Program-made: the position numbers and the translations under genes | Part shown: positions 27,901 to 38,518 of the stretch, in pieces | How the letters are laid out: the number at the start of each line of letters is the position of its first letter | Numbering within the stretch: position 1 is the first letter of the stretch | The notes under the pieces: generated by a model | What the model was told of the DNA's origin: nothing | The model's input: only the letters and a program-made list of their open reading frames with translations | Databases searched by the model: none | DNA from: Stenotrophomonas maltophilia | GTDB taxonomy: Bacteria; Pseudomonadota; Gammaproteobacteria; Xanthomonadales; Xanthomonadaceae | Length of the DNA: 64,000 nt | Reading direction: 5' to 3' | NCBI RefSeq assembly: GCF_002799245.1 | Contig: NZ_NEQV01000001.1 | Span: 310,001 to 374,000 of the forward strand

Positions 27901-30900
27901 GGCCAGCGTGCCACCGGCATTGCCCAGCGTCGTGGCCTTGATGCGGCTGGCGCCTTCACCGCTGGCGATGATGCGGCCACCGGCGTTGTTGAGCGTGGTG
28001 GCCTCAAGGTCGAGGCGATCGGCACCCAGCGTTGCGTCACGATGATCCACATCATCGGCGCGCAGGGTCAGCTTGGCCGAGGAGACCAGCGAGCCCTTGC
28101 TGCCATCCAGGCGGCGGGTGGTGATGTCCAGGCCCTGGTTGCCGGCCTGGCGGATGCTGCCGCCACGGTTGTCCAGCTGTGCGGAGGTGATCGTCAGGCG
28201 GTTGGCATTGCTGGCGATCGTGCCTTCGTGGTTGTCCAGCGCACCGATGATCTGCAGCGTACTGTCAGCCGTCCCGGCGCCGCTGAGCGTGCCCTTGTGG
28301 TTGATCAGTTCGCCGGCCTGTACATCCAGCGCGCCGTTGCCGGCGATCGTGCCGCCACTGTTGTCCACGCTCTGCGCGACGTGCAGCCGCAGCGCGTCGC
28401 TGCCGGTCGCGCTGAGGTTGCCGCCGGCGTTGTCCAGGCGCTGCGCATCGATGGCGATGCGCTCGGCCTGGGTAGTGCTGCCTGCACCCAGCAGCAGTTC
28501 GCCGCCCTCAAGCCTCAGCGACGACTGGCTGAGGATGCGACCCGCTGCGCCCTGCAGGCTGTCGGCGCGGATCTGCAACGTGCCGCCGCCAGCGTGTTCT
28601 ATCGCACCATTGCGGTTGTCCAGCCGTGCCGCCTGCAGCCGCAGGTCACCGGTACCGGCCAGGCGGCCACCGTTGCTGTTGTCCAGCAGCGCGCGGGCCT
28701 GCACCTGCAGCGCATCACTGCCTGCCGCCAGCACCTTGCCGCCCTGGTTGACCAGGCTGCCGACCTCCAACTGCACTGCGCCGTTGCCGGAGATTCCGCC
28801 ACCACTGTTGTCCAGCGTGTCGCGCACCGTCAGCGCCACGCCCTGTGTGCCGGCCGACTGCAGCGTGCCCTTCTGGTTGTCGATGCCACCGGCGTCGATG
28901 CGCAGGCCGCCGTTGCCGACGATCTGGCCTCCCTGGTTGTCGAGCGCATCGCGCACGTCCAGCGCCAGCGCCGAGGCCCCCTGCGCAACGATCTGGCCCT
29001 GGCGGTTGCGCAGTACATCGGCCTGGATCTGCACGCTCTGCGCCGACGTCGTACCGCCACTCACGTCCAGCTCGCCGCCGGTCAGCACCAGTGCACCGTT
29101 GCTGAGCAGGCGGCCCTCGCTGCCACGCAGGGTATCGGCCTGCACCCGCAGGCTGCCGGTGCCGGCCTGCTGCACCAGCCCCTTGCTGTTGTCCAGCGTG
29201 GTCGCGGTGAGGTCCAGATCACCATTGCCGGCCAGCGTGCCACCGGCACTATTGTCCAGCGCCGTGGCCTGCACCGAACTGGCACCGTTACCGAGCGACA
29301 GCAGGCTGCCGCCACGGTTGTCCAGTGTCCCGGCCAGGATGTCGAAACCGGCCGCACTGAGCGAACCGTTGCGCAGATCGGCGTTGCCGGCCGTCCAGTG
29401 CAGGCGGCCCAGGGTACTCAGTCGCCCACCGGCGCCGGCCCAGTCGCCCGTATCCAGCTGCAGGCCACCCTCGCCGGCATGTTCGAGGCGACCACCGGCA
29501 TTGCCGACCTGGCCTGCGCGCAACGCCAGCTGCGTGGCATTGGTGGCCAGCAGGCCACCTTCGTTGTTGAACAGGCCATGCACCGTCCACGACGATGCCG
29601 CCTTGCCGGCGTGCCGCAGTTCACCACCTCGGTTGTCGAGCGACTGTGCATCCAGCAGCAGGCCACCGGCCACGCTCAGCGCGCCCTTCTGGTTGGACAG
29701 CAGGCCCAACTGCAGCGCGGCATCGCCATGCACCTGCAGCGTGCCGCCATCATTGCGCAGATCGCCGCCGGCCTGCAGCGCACTCACTCCCAGGCGACCG
29801 CCACTGTTGTCGAGACCGTTGCGTGCAGCCAGTGACACGGCGCCGCCGTTGCTGATGCTGCCGCCGTCATTGTCCAGCGTGCCGGTGATGGCGATCAGGC
29901 CCTCAGCCAGCGGCAGCACCGGCAGCACCGGCGGCGGCGGCGTGCCGGTCGAGCCGCCATTGCCACTCCCGGTTCCCGGCGTGCCGGTTCCGGGCGTACC
30001 GCCACCGTTGCCCGGCGAGGTGCCGCCAGGGCTGCCCTCATTGCCACCTGACGCCACGGCATCCAGTGCGCCCAACAGGCCGTTGCCGCGGTTGCTGGCC
30101 GCGTCGGCCTTGAGCGCCAGGGCCTGCACGCCGGTCTGTTCGATCACACCGCCCTGGTTGCGCAGGCCCTGCGCTTCCACCTGCAGGCGCTGCGCATTGA
30201 GCTTGCCGCTGCTGTTGTCCAGGGTGCCGCCGGAGATGATTGCCACCTCGCGCGAGGCTGCGATGGTGCCGCCGTTGGCAAGGTCGCCACTGGCCTGCAC
30301 GCGCACGTTCTGCCGCGACTGCAGTGCACCGGTATTCTCCAGGCGACCCTCCACCGTCACCACCAGCTCGCCGGCCTGCGCGCCAATGCTGCCGGCATTG
30401 CGCACGCCCACGCCGTGCTCGTTGCCGACCAGCCAGATCTTGTTGGCGAACATGCCGCCCAGCGCGCCCACGTCCAGTGCGAAGGTCGGTGCCTCGCCGC
30501 TGGCCGTCGTCGTGCTGGCCTGGCTGTGGTCGGCACTGACCACGTTGTTGCCCAGTGTTGCCTGCAGCTGGTTGGCCCAGATGCCGGCATTGACCTTCAA
30601 CGAACGGGTGATCAGGTCGGTGTAGTCGGCACGGCTGGTGTCCAGGCCATCGCCCTCGATCTGGATTGCACCACCACTTACGCGGTAGCCCTCCAGCGCG
30701 CCGCCACCGCTGAACATCGGGGCGCCGGTGATCAGGGTCACCCGGCTGGCATTGAGGAAGCCGCCGCCGTTGACCTGGATGCCGGCCGGGTTGGCAATGA
30801 TCACTTCGGCACGCTGCCCGGCCACTTCCACGTAGCCGTTGAGCCGGCTGGCCGGACCATTCACCTCATTGAGGATGACCCGTGCACTGCCGGTGGCAAG

Positions 30901-31320
30901 CCACGGGTTGCCCTGCACCCAGCCGCCCAGCTGCGTCTGCACCTGGCCGCGGGCGTTATTGAGGATGGCGCCTTCGCGGCCCACGTCGAACTGCGAATAG
31001 CGGTTGCGCGACACGCCCGCCGCCGACGGCGTGGTGATGTTCACCATCGGCACGCCGTTGGGTGCCGTCACCATCGTCGGCCGTTCACGGCCCGGTGCAT
31101 TCGGATCGGAAATGATGCGCGCATCGGACTGCGCCAGCGCAGGTGTTGCCAGGCTGACCCAGCCCAGTGAGCACATCAGCGCGAAGCCCAGCGGCGACAG
31201 TGCCGCGCTCTGCTGGCCCGGCACATGGCCGACCAGGCCACCGCCGCCCTTCACCAGTTCCGAAGCAACCTGCCAGACGCGCAGCGCGCGGTTGAAAACC
31301 AGACGATAGATAGTGTTCAT
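18901..31320 (-). CDS. cdiA: CdiA: two-partner-secretion filamentous haemagglutinin / contact-dependent inhibition toxin (C-terminally truncated)
   Basis: A 4139-residue exported protein. Residues 1-25 form an extended signal region (NTIYRLVFNRALRVWQVASE), the signal peptide ends near ATPALAQ, and the TPS domain spans about 66-310 with IIANPAGIQVNGGGF. A glycine/proline linker lies at about 425-470. FHA-1 repeats built on LDNxGG follow to about 1780, then a receptor-binding-type region to about 2390 containing the only close cysteine pair (TCTTNC, about 2007), then FHA-2 repeats to about 3500. A pretoxin domain ends in VENN (3820-3823; 19852-19863). The last 316 residues are the start of CdiA-CT. 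The TAG at 18901 cuts the toxin domain. Ribosome site AAGGA upstream; cdiB precedes it by 21 bp. Confidence 0.92.
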   Translation of the reverse strand: MNTIYRLVFNRALRVWQVASELVKGGGGLVGHVPGQQSAALSPLGFALMCSLGWVSLATPALAQSDARIISDPNAPGRERPTMVTAPNGVPMVNITTPSAAGVSRNRYSQFDVGREGAILNNARGQVQTQLGGWVQGNPWLATGSARVILNEVNGPASRLNGYVEVAGQRAEVIIANPAGIQVNGGGFLNASRVTLITGAPMFSGGGALEGYRVSGGAIQIEGDGLDTSRADYTDLITRSLKVNAGIWANQLQATLGNNVVSADHSQASTTTASGEAPTFALDVGALGGMFANKIWLVGNEHGVGVRNAGSIGAQAGELVVTVEGRLENTGALQSRQNVRVQASGDLANGGTIAASREVAIISGGTLDNSSGKLNAQRLQVEAQGLRNQGGVIEQTGVQALALKADAASNRGNGLLGALDAVASGGNEGSPGGTSPGNGGGTPGTGTPGTGSGNGGSTGTPPPPVLPVLPLAEGLIAITGTLDNDGGSISNGGAVSLAARNGLDNSGGRLGVSALQAGGDLRNDGGTLQVHGDAALQLGLLSNQKGALSVAGGLLLDAQSLDNRGGELRHAGKAASSWTVHGLFNNEGGLLATNATQLALRAGQVGNAGGRLEHAGEGGLQLDTGDWAGAGGRLSTLGRLHWTAGNADLRNGSLSAAGFDILAGTLDNRGGSLLSLGNGASSVQATALDNSAGGTLAGNGDLDLTATTLDNSKGLVQQAGTGSLRVQADTLRGSEGRLLSNGALVLTGGELDVSGGTTSAQSVQIQADVLRNRQGQIVAQGASALALDVRDALDNQGGQIVGNGGLRIDAGGIDNQKGTLQSAGTQGVALTVRDTLDNSGGGISGNGAVQLEVGSLVNQGGKVLAAGSDALQVQARALLDNSNGGRLAGTGDLRLQAARLDNRNGAIEHAGGGTLQIRADSLQGAAGRILSQSSLRLEGGELLLGAGSTTQAERIAIDAQRLDNAGGNLSATGSDALRLHVAQSVDNSGGTIAGNGALDVQAGELINHKGTLSGAGTADSTLQIIGALDNHEGTIASNANRLTITSAQLDNRGGSIRQAGNQGLDITTRRLDGSKGSLVSSAKLTLRADDVDHRDATLGADRLDLEATTLNNAGGRIIASGEGASRIKATTLGNAGGTLAGNGDLTLLARTLDNSAGRIQHAGSGQLQVSAQTLLGNGGSVLSNGSFVLDGASLDLSGATTSARRVDITADSLTTAGGTLTATGEDALRLRVQGVLDNRGGSLASNGALDVSAQQLINAQGTLQGAGSGHSTLAIGQALDNQKGRILLGGAGTITAASLGNLGGTVHAGGSALVLGVDGRLDNGEQGLLSSTGTMTLDAGSLDNRHGTLVAGKDLVVTTAAGVDNSDGAMQAGERLQLQGNGLDNQRGTLLGGQLDIDTRGQRLDNRAGTVGTQKGVLSVRSGVLDNQGGRVQSAADLHIDTAGQDIDNRATAGSGGLLAAGKLQLEGGVLDNRGGAVNAQGDARLLLAGVDNSAGGTLASAANLSLQAATLANASGRVQAGRNLDLTLGGHLDNAAGAIAAGQLLALTAGSVDNRNTRGGDGTRGLQAGQLQFGAQWLDNSQGQVVTDGGARLEINGQLQNTGGVISTGGNLDSRADNVANSGGLLRADGSQTLVARALSEDGQVHAQRDLGLTLQQGLSHRGEWIANGTLSLNLSGDLDNQGVVRGGNLDLNAQNITNAASGEISSQGTTHLNARGQLTNRGLIDGALTHLEAGEIDNLGTGRIYGDRVAISTGVLKNRAEEAGGATRVGTVAARERLDLGVRELQNTGKGLIYSGGDAAIGGALGADRIASGIAGRIDNISSVIDVSGNLSIDAQVVNNIRENVVVSQATTVMDPVRLDRPAWWRNGKNGTENIRSTSHYSAHEVYYLDPADILEDTPHITPDGFTVHRAVVRLSSKTSAYFFGRGGLYAGLGERARLNVQDGTVVMYYVGRQDNQVNPDQVRVGADDPFTELSTLHPDAPAFRYVDDKLTYSSDYGTCTTNCVQLWTYKDYNDPDHTLTNPRGSGGNNVSSNEQYRIATRTVTEDVLGAGVGADAVIRSGGAMRIGTDNLKNHYGSIAAGGNLSIVGLTTTAKVENLAQTLFRTHEFNNVGHTYSNERVTWSNETISEEIGRIGGSITSGGTLVIDVGDLSNLNQGRNAPNVQNGSAMANLNVQGPKALPDGPGHGGAQGPGQSTGTGAERALAQAADAAGTQQGGSVGGVSGNSGTSGPRVVAASGGSPDRIAMGAPDTRAPSASLFNVNPNGGHYLVETDPRFTDHTTWLSSDHLLGQMGYSPDTVQKRLGDGYYEQKLVREQIGQLTGRRFLDGYASDEAQYRALLEAGATVASEWGLRPGVALTEAQMAQLTSDIVWLVEQTVTLADGSTTTALVPQVYLRLRPGDLDGQGALLAGANVDIKLGNGLVNTGNIAGRKLVTIDAGNIEHLGGSISGQYVGLSSDKDIRITGATVTASDALSVKAAGDVTVASTVETQRGGGTYQYETNRIDRVAGLYVTNPSGDGMLSVVAGGDISLQAAQIRNAGAGGLTQLAAGGNLDVGAIALEERRDATFDERNHQRSSRTTHAATSVQGAGDVVLSAGSDINLAAAQIKAAGGLALQAGGDINSQALVDSESRDFANAGKRSSLQVSQSDETVRGSMLQAGDNLLLNAGRDVNLTAALVDSNDGAVSVAAGRDVNLLSANETHDYSLDSYDKKKKTLSSTTTTRSVDASDSYAIGTAIQGERINITAGRDLTAVGAVVDATGNVILGAGNNVLITAAEDHHSSESSESKKKSGVTGGFGNGVASVGYSSAKNSSTRAEQSTTQVGSAIASRDGNVLINAGNALTIEASDVAAGENLTLVGKDIALLARQDTTDSQSSQASKSSGFSVGVTYDPTKAYRSARDSTTDGMADSGSAMGRITRTAEGAASGLRAATTSTVVTAGSQRTNSEQSHSTSDARVSQLAAGGDLTLIANGGSILSQGTQMSAEGNAVLLATKDIVFDVAHNTERSDSSSRGKGWGFANNTSGLPFGTNNSQSQGSGSSDTITGTQLSVGGGVRMATTEGNISLTAANIAAEKDVSIRAAGDLLVRSGQDTVSNANSSDSKAIGTVQISDTEKFSGWHREQHQDDSAQVSQVASSIGSLGGSVNLTAGGKYTQTASNVVAAKDVNITAAEIELLTANESGHYSQSDKDLKIGVFARVKSPLIDLINNVDAARQSDDRLQKMQGMAAGANAYQAASAISALSGRGGSGELFRAEAGIGFKTANSSADGSSMVSRGSTIQGGGNVNLTSTTGDIHVVQGNLSAGNTLSLDSAGDILLEAGKAHVADRSKSSNAGAEVGVGVSVGAQTGVYVYAEASVGSSKANAESSTRQNTTLTGKNISMKAEGDTTLRGATATADRIDVKTGGTLTIESLQDIAESMSRNSQVGGRVQVSFGTAWNADGYASAGKASGSYQGVGQQSGLFAGNGGYHVDAGHVNLVGGAIASTHAGNSELTAGSLTFTDLQNHMDYTASSGSISGGAGGQMDGWTPKPGTAAPRGGPGLPMMEKGSDSSSTLATLTEGNITIGGKQTSAAELGINTDASGAHRALEALPDASKLLADQQAMAAAAGTVMATSQQIAWDVQAYQSNKATQAYYDGLSTDDKKAFNALSAAQRDKVLTANSQAYNDAKKWGDGGEYSRALSAVTTAVIGGVAGQGAGQAASNALAPYAAYFIGSKLDSNHGSDPNATLQLLSHAVLGALLAEANGGSAGTGAVSAAGGELAATVLTNTLTGGNPSTLSPEQKEMVLALSQAVGVLAGGLSGQDLAGIALNAGIAKNSVENNFLGNDDHARMVHLREKAKRQGGLDKQESLELVLLDAADQMSAGLLRKALAGETLTEVQAADLATYINRYELQNGPLDLPGLQKQFLANSGSLNPGELQGINPSQSYGRPYVGLGTDQKAYKDANYSWFEDLIYRGKGANERLYDAALKQSGLEITRSEDLLPSAMQLRNFFAVHDAQASSAIASAAFIAATLGGASEENRRALTLTMGALANIGAVRFVNRTGLLPQTGGLGVPQGPGKGQQLGRESQRTELALPVPSMVTVAPAKFDYIFGRVKSNEHNSARSTQLFVEMRRLGINDSAFGRKILIEHLDKVVRA

Positions 31321-31341
31321 GTCACGTGTCCTTGTGGCAGA

Positions 31342-33096
31342 TCAGTAGCGCCAGGCCAGGCTGAAGCCGAATGTGGTGTAGTCGGTGGGGAAATGGGCGG
31401 GCTTGTGCAGCGCCGAGCCCACGAAGCCATCCCAGGAAAGCTGCTGCCAGCCACCGCGCAGGCCCAGCGCCATGCCGGCCAGGTCGCGGCCGGACTGCCA
31501 CTGCGCGGACGGGCCGCCGATACGGCCGTAGTCGGCGGCCACGTAGAACTCCTGGCCGCCGCCGATGCCCAGCGAGAGATCGTTGCGCAGCGACCAGCCG
31601 CGCTCACCGCTGAGCGAGCTTTCACCGTCGAAACCGCGCACGGTATAGCGGCCACCGATGGCGAAGCGGTCCTGTGGCGAGAGCGGCGTGCGGTTCCACT
31701 GCGCCCGCCATGCGGCGGTGTAGCGCAGGCGCTGGCTGCCCAGCTGGAACGGCACGCTGAACTGCGCGTCGGCGGTGATCAGCTTCATCCGCGAGGTGCC
31801 TTCCAGTGGCAGCGTCGGGTCCCACTGCTGCGCCATCTCTTCTGGCGATCGCAGGGCATGGAACGCCCCCGTGCCACGCCGGTAGGCCACGCTGGCATCG
31901 AGCGTGGCATTGCCGATGAACTGCTTGTGGGTCAGGCCCAGTTCCCAGCCGGCGGTGCGGCGGCGCTGCACTTCAATCTCGGTATCGTCGATGTAGTTCT
32001 TCGACTCGCGCTGCCAGCCGCGTGCGTAGGCGCTGAACTTGACCTTGGCATTGCGCAGCAGCAGCCGGTCCACCCGCGCTTCGGCGTTGCGGCTGCGGCC
32101 GCTGTAGTCATAGCTTTCAAAGGCACCCACCACATTCTGGCTGTAGTCGTAGGCGCTGGCGGTGGCGCCGAACAGCCAGTAGCCATAGGGCACGTCGTAG
32201 TGCGCGGTCCAGCTGTCGGTGTCCTTGCCTCGGCCGTTGAACACGCCACGGCCGGCACTGATGTAGAACAGCTCGTTCAGGCCCAGCGGATTGTCCAGCG
32301 ACAGCGTCGCGTTGGCCTGCAGCTTGCCGGTCCCGCGGCTGCCGGCATCGTCCAGGGTGACGCTCGCGCGCACCGGTGAACGCTGCTTCCAGTCGATCTG
32401 CAGGTCGCTCTGGCCCGGCGCCGCGCCCTCACCGTCGGCCGGCGCGATCTTGATGTCGGCGCTGACGGTAGGCACGCGCTGCAGGTTCTCCAGCCCCTGC
32501 TCGATGTCGCGCAGGTTGAGCACGCCGCCGCTGCGGATCGGCAGTGCATTGGCGATGGCCGGATGCCGTCCCTGCGGGTCGGAGAACACAGCCTGGCGGA
32601 ACCGGCCCGGCACCACCGACAACGTCAGCGTGCCCTGGTTGAGGTCCTGCGGTGCCGACAGCACCCGCGTGGTGACATAGCCACGGGCGATGATCGCGTT
32701 CTGCACGCGCTTCATCACCACATTGATGCCTTCGGTACCCAGGCAACGGCCAGTGGCCGGATCGTCCGCCGGGTCGGCTGCTGCCAGTGCCCAGCCGAAG
32801 CGCGTGCTGTCGTCGCCATCCAGCACGATGCGATCGATGCGCACGCAGGGCTGCTCCTGCGCTGGCAGGTGCTCGCCGTCCTTCTGCGCGCCGCGCTCCA
32901 GGCGGACGTCGGGGCGTTGTTCCTGCTGCTCGCGCAGCACGCGTTCGCGTTCCTGCTGCCGCAGCAGTTCCTGCGCGGCTGGATCACCGGCCTGCTGGGC
33001 GGACGCCGGCCATGCGGCAACGGCAAGCATCAACGACCAACCACGATGGAGCCTCGGCCCCGGGTGCTTCTTCCCTGTTTCCACGCTACGTTCCAT
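31342..33096 (-). CDS. cdiB: CdiB: TpsB-family outer-membrane transporter (Omp85, FhaC/ShlB type)
   Basis: A 584-residue beta-barrel protein that exports CdiA across the outer membrane. It has a signal peptide (LMLAVAAWPASAQQA), a charged alpha-helical plug segment (LLRQQERERVLREQQEQ), two POTRA domains (CVRIDRIVLDGDD; GYVTTRVLSAPQDLNQG to VVPGRFRQ) and a 16-strand barrel with the L6-loop motif YTVRGFDGE near residue 477, ending in an aromatic (LAWRY). The start at 33096 has AGGACG upstream. It lies directly before cdiA in the same direction, 21 bp away, giving the cdiB-cdiA-cdiI order. Confidence 0.92.
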   Translation of the reverse strand: MERSVETGKKHPGPRLHRGWSLMLAVAAWPASAQQAGDPAAQELLRQQERERVLREQQEQRPDVRLERGAQKDGEHLPAQEQPCVRIDRIVLDGDDSTRFGWALAAADPADDPATGRCLGTEGINVVMKRVQNAIIARGYVTTRVLSAPQDLNQGTLTLSVVPGRFRQAVFSDPQGRHPAIANALPIRSGGVLNLRDIEQGLENLQRVPTVSADIKIAPADGEGAAPGQSDLQIDWKQRSPVRASVTLDDAGSRGTGKLQANATLSLDNPLGLNELFYISAGRGVFNGRGKDTDSWTAHYDVPYGYWLFGATASAYDYSQNVVGAFESYDYSGRSRNAEARVDRLLLRNAKVKFSAYARGWQRESKNYIDDTEIEVQRRRTAGWELGLTHKQFIGNATLDASVAYRRGTGAFHALRSPEEMAQQWDPTLPLEGTSRMKLITADAQFSVPFQLGSQRLRYTAAWRAQWNRTPLSPQDRFAIGGRYTVRGFDGESSLSGERGWSLRNDLSLGIGGGQEFYVAADYGRIGGPSAQWQSGRDLAGMALGLRGGWQQLSWDGFVGSALHKPAHFPTDYTTFGFSLAWRY

Positions 33097-33455
33097 TCAA
33101 AATCGTCCTGCCAGCGCCCGCGGTGCCGCAGGAACGTGAACCGAGGCTGCGCCACCATGGGCAACCACGGCATCGCGCGACAGGCGCAATGCCGCAGTAC
33201 AGATCGGCCGGTGCGGGAGTTTCTGAAGGGTGTGTTTCTGAAGGGCGCGCGTCAGCCCGGTACGGAGGCTCGCGGCAGAGCGTTTGCCTATTCCAGAGCG
33301 AGCATTGCACGCGTGCCTGCAAGGCAGCGCACGCTGCGGCACGACGGCCGCGCAGCAAGATGCAGCCGCGAAGTATGCGGTGCACGGCCCACGCCCGCAA
33401 AGCGCATCCGTTCAGCCGCACAGGTCGTGCGCGCGGATCACGCTACAGTCGGTGC
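33097..33455. promoter_or_regulatory. 359-bp divergent gap between cdiB and the barstar-like gene
   Basis: No coding frame with a credible start or family match is seen. The gap must hold the promoter of the CDI operon (leftward) and of the barstar-like gene (rightward). A short direct repeat, GTTTCTGAAGGG, occurs twice between about 33221 and 33246. No convincing -35/-10 pair is assigned. Confidence 0.35.
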
Positions 33456-33848
33456 ATGACCATCGTCCTACAGATTGAAGGCGGCGCCATCGATGACATC
33501 GCGAGCCTGTACGCGGAGATCAACCGTGTGCTCATGGCCGGCGAGACGTGGCAGCTCGGGCCGAGCCTGGACGCGCTGGACGACCTGCTGCATGGCGGTT
33601 ATGGCGCGCTGGCCGGCGAGGCGCAGGCCACACTGATCTGGCGCGATATCGCCCACAGCCGCGCAGCGCTGGGCGTGGAAACCACCCGCCAGTGGCTGCA
33701 GGCCAAGCTGGACACACCGGGCGCCTTCAATACCCGGGCCATTGCCCACCAGCTGCAGGCCCTGCAACGGGGCGAAGGCCCGACCTACTTCGAGATCGTC
33801 ATGGAGATCTTCGGCGGCCACCGGCAGATCACCCTGGTCCCGGCCTGA
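33456..33848 (+). CDS. barstar-family ribonuclease-inhibitor-like protein
   Basis: A 130-residue acidic protein. The first half matches the barstar pattern: a strand (VLQIEGGAIDDIASLYAEIN), a helix, WQLGPSLDALDDLLHGGYG corresponding to the region by which barstar inserts into the barnase active site, and later strands ending FGGHRQITLVP. Barstar-type proteins inhibit extracellular or polymorphic RNase toxins. It lies next to, but divergent from, the CDI operon and 134 bp before mutS. Whether it protects against a CDI-delivered RNase is open; isolated barstar-like genes are also common chromosomal genes. Confidence 0.7.
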   Translation: MTIVLQIEGGAIDDIASLYAEINRVLMAGETWQLGPSLDALDDLLHGGYGALAGEAQATLIWRDIAHSRAALGVETTRQWLQAKLDTPGAFNTRAIAHQLQALQRGEGPTYFEIVMEIFGGHRQITLVPA

Positions 33849-33982
33849 GCCCGTTGCTGTGCCGTACCGGCCTGCCACCGGTGGCGGCAGCCCTGCGCCC
33901 CAGCAGTTACCATGGACGGCCCTGTACCGGCTCCGCTGCCGCCGCCCTCCGGCGCGGCCGGACGCCCTGATCCACGAGTCCC

Positions 33983-36574
<2,592 letters not shown>

Positions 36575-36639
36575 CCGCAGCGCACGCCCATGGCCTCCCG
36601 TCGCCCTGCGGGAGGCTAATTGAAAGGCTCTGCGAATCC

Positions 36640-36665
36640 GATTCTGCGTTTCAATTGACAGAATC
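36640..36665. promoter_or_regulatory. dyad with TTGACA in the catalase promoter region
   Basis: GATTCTG (36640-36646) and CAGAATC (36659-36665) form a 7-bp inverted repeat with 12 bases between. The sequence TTGACA, a perfect -35 hexamer, lies at 36655-36660 and overlaps its right arm. A matching -10 is weak. The region 36640-36720 is AT-rich compared with its surroundings. A regulator such as OxyR could act here, but I do not see the full OxyR spacing. Confidence 0.35.
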
Positions 36666-36766
36666 TATCAACCTGAATGGATCATTCGATTATTCATTTC
36701 ATCTGGCCCTAGCTACAGTCGAGTGAAGATGTTTCCCACGTCTTCACCGCCACCAGGAGCCAGCCG

Positions 36767-38410
36767 ATGAGCCAGTCCGACAACAACAACGCCAAGTGCC
36801 CGTACCACACCGCCCCGTCGCCGGAGCAGGGCGCCCAGCAGCAGCGCGAGCTGAGCACCACGCCCAAGCAGAAGCACGGCGATGACCCGGTCACCCCGAT
36901 GACCACGGCCTTCGGCGCGCCGGTGGTAGACAACCAGAACAGCAAGACCGCCGGCCCGCGCGGACCGCTGCTGATGGAAGACGTGTGGCTGCTGGAGAAG
37001 CTGGCCAACCTCAACCGCGAGATCATTCCCGAGCGCCGCATGCACGCCAAGGGCTCGGGTGCGTTCGGTACCTTCACCGTCACCCACGACATCAGCAAGT
37101 ACACCCGCGCCAAGCTGTTCGAGAAGGTCGGCAAGCAGACCGAGATGTTCGCCCGCTTCACCACGGTGGCAGGCGAGCGTGGCGCCGCCGACGCCGAGCG
37201 TGACATCCGCGGCTTCGCGCTGAAGTTCTACACCGAGGAAGGCAACTGGGACCTGGTCGGCAACAACACGCCGGTGTTCTTCCTGCGCGACCCGCGCAAG
37301 TTCGCTGACCTCAACAAGGCGGTCAAGCGCGACCCGCACACCAACCTGCGCAGCGCGCGCAACAACTGGGACTTCTGGACGCTGCTGCCCGAAGCCCTGC
37401 TGCAGGTGACCGTGGTGATGAGCGACCGCGGCATTCCGCGCAGCTTCCGCCACATGCATGGTTTCGGCTCGCACACCTACAGCTTCACCAACGCCGACAG
37501 CGAACGCTTCTGGGTGAAGTTCCACTTCGTCAGCCAGCAGGGCATCGAATCGCTGACCGACGCGCAGGCGCAGATCCTGGTCGGCCATGACCGCGAAAGC
37601 CACGGCCGCGACCTGTCCGCCGCAATCGACAAGGGCGACTTCCCGAAGTGGAAGCTGTTCATCCAGGTCATGCCGGAACTGGAGGCGGAAACCTACCGCG
37701 TGCATCCGTTCGACCTGACCAAGGTGTGGCCGAAGAGCGATTACCCGCTGATCGAAGTGGGCCAGTTCGAACTGAACCGCAACCCGGTCAACTGGTACCA
37801 GGACGTGGAGCAGTCGGCATTCGCGCCGAGCAACCTGGTCCCGGGCATCGGCCCATCGCCGGACAAGATGCTGCAGGCGCGCCTGTTCGCCTATTCCGAT
37901 GCGCAGCGTTACCGCCTGGGCGTGAACCACCACCAGATTCCGGTGAACGCGGCGCGCTGCCCGGTGCACAGCAACCACCGCGACGGTGCGATGCGCGTGG
38001 ACGGCAACTACGGCGGCCTGCCGCACTACGAGCCGAACAGCTACGGCCAGTGGCAGGAACAGCCGGAGTACCGCGAACCGCCGATGAAGATCCGTGGCGA
38101 CGCCGACTTCTGGAATTTCCGTGAGGACGACGCCGACTATTTCAGCCAGCCCGGTGCCCTGTTCCGCAGCTACAACCAGGCACAGAAGGACCGCCTGTTC
38201 GCCAACACCGCCCGTGCCCTGGGGGATGCGCCGGACTTCATCAAGCAGCGCCACATCGACAACTGCAGCAAGGCCGACCCGGCCTACGGTGCCGGCGTCG
38301 CCGCGGCCCTGAAGGCGCTGGCCAGCCAGCCGTCGGACCCGTTCAAGCCGGCGCAGCCGGAAGCGGACTTCCCCACCGCCACCCCGGGTGCCGAAGACAT
38401 CGAGCTCTGA
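36767..38410 (+). CDS. monofunctional haem catalase
   Basis: A 547-residue enzyme that splits hydrogen peroxide into water and oxygen. Catalytic residues of the clade are visible: the distal histidine in [12 protein letters not shown], the asparagine in [13 protein letters not shown], and the proximal haem-ligand tyrosine in [15 protein letters not shown]. The N-terminus (first 30 residues, rich in N, Q and P) is longer than in short catalases. There is no signal peptide, so it is cytoplasmic. Start ATG 36767 with AGGAG-type site upstream. A strong hairpin follows the stop. Oxidative-stress control is likely but not proven here. Confidence 0.93.
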   Translation: MSQSDNNNAKCPYHTAPSPEQGAQQQRELSTTPKQKHGDDPVTPMTTAFGAPVVDNQNSKTAGPRGPLLMEDVWLLEKLANLNREIIPERRMHAKGSGAFGTFTVTHDISKYTRAKLFEKVGKQTEMFARFTTVAGERGAADAERDIRGFALKFYTEEGNWDLVGNNTPVFFLRDPRKFADLNKAVKRDPHTNLRSARNNWDFWTLLPEALLQVTVVMSDRGIPRSFRHMHGFGSHTYSFTNADSERFWVKFHFVSQQGIESLTDAQAQILVGHDRESHGRDLSAAIDKGDFPKWKLFIQVMPELEAETYRVHPFDLTKVWPKSDYPLIEVGQFELNRNPVNWYQDVEQSAFAPSNLVPGIGPSPDKMLQARLFAYSDAQRYRLGVNHHQIPVNAARCPVHSNHRDGAMRVDGNYGGLPHYEPNSYGQWQEQPEYREPPMKIRGDADFWNFREDDADYFSQPGALFRSYNQAQKDRLFANTARALGDAPDFIKQRHIDNCSKADPAYGAGVAAALKALASQPSDPFKPAQPEADFPTATPGAEDIEL

Positions 38411-38431
38411 TCGCCCTCCCCCGTGTACGGC

Positions 38432-38465
38432 ACGCCGCCTCCCCGTGAGGCGGCGTCGCCGTTTT
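38432..38465 (+). terminator. rho-independent terminator after the catalase gene
   Basis: ACGCCGCCT (38432-38440) pairs with AGGCGGCGT (38448-38456) across a 7-base loop, followed by CGCCGTTTT. It lies 21 bp after the catalase stop and separates it from the DUF937 gene. Confidence 0.7.
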
Positions 38466-38518
38466 AACGGTCCACGTCGTACCTTCTGCACGGCCAACCC
38501 CAATCAAGGATTCCGCAG

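Noticed and set aside
21943-29835. Very long open frame (2630 codons) on the plus strand
   Set aside because: It runs antisense to the cdiA repeats. High GC and the periodic LDNxGG repeats keep the opposite strand free of stops; the product is a repetitive A/G/Q/R-rich sequence with no domain, and no ribosome site was found.
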